Source: Marivirga sericea (GTDB lineage: Bacteria; Bacteroidota; Bacteroidia; Cytophagales; Cyclobacteriaceae). From it: a DNA stretch of 64,000 nt. Location of the stretch: NCBI RefSeq assembly GCF_900177665.1, contig NZ_FXAW01000004.1:372001-436000 (forward strand). The letters are read 5' to 3'. A model generated the notes under the pieces. It was not told the DNA's origin. It searched no databases and worked only from the letters and a program-made list of their open reading frames with translations. Made by a program: the position numbers and the translations under genes. Positions 63,547 through 64,000 of this stretch are shown one piece after another. The first letter of the stretch is position 1. Each line of letters begins with the position of its first letter.

Positions 63547-64000
63547 TTATAAATATACAATTAGAGGTAGATCAGGTCGTAAATCAAATGATTTGCCTTG
63601 AACGTTTTCGTCAAAATAAAGCAGCATCAAATTCTCTGTCCCATTTCTAACCCTTATGTTCTTTATGCCATTTATAGATTGAATCGTCTTAGTATTTGAA
63701 TCCAACTTTGGTGATTTAATTATGATTTTAGTAATTTTTTTGGCCCCATTAGGGTGTCTATAGAACTGTCTAGCAAATGCATATTCATCTGGTATTTTGT
63801 TAAGGTCGGCCAAAGTTTCGAAGGTGTCAGACTCAATTTCTGGATAAACTACAAAAATAGAGGGTTCCTGTAAACGCAATTTTGAATTTTTTGCCGAATA
63901 GATGTTCGCCTGTTTCTCCATCCAATTTTGATGGTATCTAATTTTCTCAAATGGAATTTTCTCTACATCATAATCTTTTAATTTAAGAGCAATACTAAAT
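63547..64000 (-). CDS. unrecognised protein, carboxy-terminal part (runs off window)
   Basis: The reading frame is open from the window edge (64000) to the stop at 63547, giving 150 residues; the ATG at 63921 is internal because the frame continues upstream with KLKDYDVEKIPFEKIRYHQNW. The visible part contains IFVVYPEIESDTFETL, FYRHPNGAKKITKIIIKS and KSFDLRPDLPLIVYL. I do not recognise the family. A frameshifted copy lies at 31161-31504, which shows that the gene exists twice in this region. Role unknown. Confidence 0.72.
   Translation of the reverse strand, partial: FSIALKLKDYDVEKIPFEKIRYHQNWMEKQANIYSAKNSKLRLQEPSIFVVYPEIESDTFETLADLNKIPDEYAFARQFYRHPNGAKKITKIIIKSPKLDSNTKTIQSINGIKNIRVRNGTENLMLLYFDENVQGKSFDLRPDLPLIVYL

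Noticed and set aside
1-64000. CRISPR arrays, tRNA and rRNA genes
   Set aside because: No regularly spaced direct repeats, cloverleaf-like segments or rRNA sequences were noticed on either strand.

Overview
The window looks like chromosomal DNA of a Bacteroidota bacterium, probably a marine member of the Cytophagales. The evidence is AT-rich sequence, a SusD-type outer-membrane lipoprotein, many lipoproteins with Bacteroidota-style lipoboxes, a fused two-subunit E1 2-oxoacid dehydrogenase, membrane-anchored AraC regulators, several ECF sigma factors, and weak or absent Shine-Dalgarno sequences with a TAnnTTTG-like promoter. The genus cannot be fixed from this sequence alone.

Layout. Positions 1-8.4 kb hold mostly housekeeping genes: a SusD fragment, a transglutaminase-like protein, PIN-PhoH ATPase, the fused E1 enzyme, and a 2Fe-2S ferredoxin next to its putative NADPH reductase. 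Positions 8.5-16.5 kb hold two sigma-factor systems. The first is an ECF sigma / membrane protein / class A-like SxxK hydrolase operon. The second is an ECF sigma factor with a Ser/Thr kinase-TPR receptor starting one base after it. Positions 16.6-22.4 kb hold exported proteins on the minus strand: a protein with ten EF-hand-like repeats, a PQQ-type beta-propeller lipoprotein, and a PKD/beta-helix lipoprotein. Positions 22.6-30.3 kb hold small regulators (AraC, HxlR, MarR), two atypical SDR proteins, a gamma-glutamyltransferase and several lipoproteins. Positions 30.3-31.9 kb are a gene graveyard with three recognisable remnants. One of these is a frameshifted paralogue of the gene that runs off the right end of the window.

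From 31.9 to 62.7 kb the window is dominated by exported SxxK serine hydrolases of the beta-lactamase class C / PBP-like superfamily. There are nine in 30 kb, plus an S41 peptidase. Nearly all sit beside a dedicated regulator. Two are in paralogous ECF sigma / small membrane protein / DUF6249-like / hydrolase operons, one is in a PadR / HAAS membrane protein / hydrolase operon, and others lie next to AraC regulators with multi-TM amino-terminal halves.

The recurring logic is a transcriptional regulator, then a membrane partner, then an exported SxxK hydrolase, with start-stop overlaps joining several of the genes. It occurs four times with three unrelated hydrolase/regulator combinations. I consider this the most interesting pattern here. 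It is inferred from gene order, and no substrate or signal can be read from the sequence. No rRNA, tRNA, CRISPR array or intact insertion sequence was seen.
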